6,974 nt of DNA from Chitinophagaceae bacterium (GTDB lineage: Bacteria; Bacteroidota; Bacteroidia; Chitinophagales; Chitinophagaceae), in assembly GCA_947461495.1 (NCBI GenBank), contig CANHLV010000094.1, positions 1 to 6,974 of the forward strand, given 5' to 3'. The position numbers were made by a program, and so were the translations under genes. Shown here piece by piece: positions 6,319 through 6,974 of this stretch. The notes beneath the pieces are model-generated. The model was not told the DNA's origin. It worked only from the letters and a program-made list of their open reading frames with translations, and ran no database searches. Numbering within the stretch: the stretch's first letter is position 1; the number at the start of each line of letters is the position of its first letter.

Positions 6319-6974
6319 ATGAGAAAATTTGCTATTATCGGTTGTGGAAGAATTGCGGAGCGACATGCACTGCAAATCAGCCGAATGGCAAAACTTCTGG
6401 CGGTGTGTGATATCGATATTGAAAAAGCAAAATCTTTGGCCAATTTATACAATGCATCGTATTTCGACAATGCCGAGGCTATGCTAGAAGCTTTCCCGGA
6501 AATTGAAATCGTAAGCATCTGCACCCCCAATTATTTACACACCGAACATTCCATTTTAGCATTGAATTATGGCAAACATGTTCTTTGTGAAAAACCATTA
6601 GCTATCAATGTTACGGATGCTCAAAAAATGATTGAAGTAGCTCATTTCAATAACAAAAAGTTGTTCGTCGTTAAACAAAATCGCTACAATCCACCGATAG
6701 TCGCATTAAAGTCATTATTAAATGATAATAAACTGGGCAAAATACATTCATTTCAAATCAATTGCTTTTGGAACCGTCCGGCTGAATATTACATCAGTTC
6801 TTGGAAAGGAAAAATAGAATTGGATGGCGGTACTCTATTCACTCAATTCAGTCATTTTATTGATTTGCTGTTTTGGTTATTGGGGGATGTAAAATCTGCG
6901 AAGGCTAATATCTCCAATTTTCAACATGCTGATATTGATATTGAAGATGCCGGTGTGATATTATTTGAAATGAT
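6319..6974 (+). CDS. Gfo/Idh/MocA oxidoreductase, WlbA/WbpB-like UDP-sugar 3-dehydrogenase (3' end outside window)
   Basis: The frame is open from the ATG at 6319 to the window end: 218 codons and two bases of a protein usually 310-350 residues long. The N-terminal Rossmann fold starts at once with KFAIIGCGRIAERH (GxGxxA at residues 8-13), and the NAD(P)-dependent family motif EKPL lies at 91-94, with K92 the usual catalytic lysine. The second domain begins with VKQNRYNPP (118-126) and contains LDGGTLFTQFSHFIDLLFW (168-186), with H179 at the conserved histidine. Most of the superfamily has Asp four residues before this His-equivalent region ('D.G.H'); here it is Gln (Q176). As I recall, Gln is also found in WlbA/WbpB enzymes, which oxidise the C3 hydroxyl of UDP-N-acetylglucosaminuronate for surface polysaccharides. 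The exact substrate is inferred. In-frame alternative starts at 6304 (ATG) and 6283 (TTG) add residues before the Rossmann strand and look less likely. The gene is divergent from rpsO and does not belong to its operon. Confidence 0.88.
   Translation, partial: MRKFAIIGCGRIAERHALQISRMAKLLAVCDIDIEKAKSLANLYNASYFDNAEAMLEAFPEIEIVSICTPNYLHTEHSILALNYGKHVLCEKPLAINVTDAQKMIEVAHFNNKKLFVVKQNRYNPPIVALKSLLNDNKLGKIHSFQINCFWNRPAEYYISSWKGKIELDGGTLFTQFSHFIDLLFWLLGDVKSAKANISNFQHADIDIEDAGVILFEM

Noticed and set aside
6258..6530. Minus-strand open frame of 90 codons between rpsO and the window end
   Set aside because: It overlaps the N-terminal Rossmann fold of the plus-strand Gfo/Idh/MocA gene; the Ser/Ile/Ala-rich translation is a shadow.
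1..6974. CRISPR array, insertion sequence, tRNA/rRNA or defence system
   Set aside because: No regularly spaced repeats, transposase motifs, terminal repeats, tRNA-like cloverleafs or rRNA signatures were seen; nearly all sequence is accounted for by housekeeping genes.

Overview
The window is most likely chromosomal DNA from a member of the Bacteroidota, plausibly Chitinophagaceae-like. The DNA is AT-rich, start codons lack recognisable Shine-Dalgarno sequences, and two promoters match the Bacteroidota consensus (TTG, about 20 nt, TAnnTTTG). The protein sequences also read like that phylum. The assignment is an inference from these traits, because no database search was possible.

Layout from left to right: (1) bases 2-1180, plus strand: the C-terminal half or more of DNA primase (dnaG), whose start lies outside the window. 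(2) bases 1190-1651, minus strand: a small DUF3052-like protein, convergent with dnaG with only 9 bp between the stop codons, and with its own promoter near 1749-1779. (3) bases 1814-1960, minus strand: a short open frame at the tail of plsY that may be a 33-residue microprotein. (4) A minus-strand block reading rpsO (5834-6106), pnp (3563-5710), prmA (2662-3501), plsY (1942-2586). These encode ribosomal protein S15, polynucleotide phosphorylase, the ribosomal protein L11 methyltransferase and the acyl-phosphate glycerol-3-phosphate acyltransferase. (5) bases 6319-6974, plus strand: the N-terminal 218 residues of a Gfo/Idh/MocA dehydrogenase resembling the WlbA/WbpB UDP-sugar 3-dehydrogenases. 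It is divergent from rpsO and cut by the window end.

The rpsO-pnp pair is a widely conserved arrangement linking a ribosomal protein to the exoribonuclease that is autoregulated through the pnp leader in E. coli. Here the 123-nt rpsO-pnp spacer holds two minus-strand RNA hairpins. The pnp-prmA spacer holds a strong intrinsic terminator whose U-tract stops 3 nt before the prmA ATG. prmA and plsY are otherwise unrelated housekeeping genes. The Gfo/Idh/MocA gene may be the edge of a surface-polysaccharide locus beyond the window.

This is mainly an ordinary housekeeping region. I found no CRISPR array, mobile element, tRNA, rRNA or defence system, and nothing that supports a new multi-gene system. 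The observations most worth checking are the small open frame after plsY, the terminator touching the prmA start, and the hairpins in the pnp and rpsO leaders.
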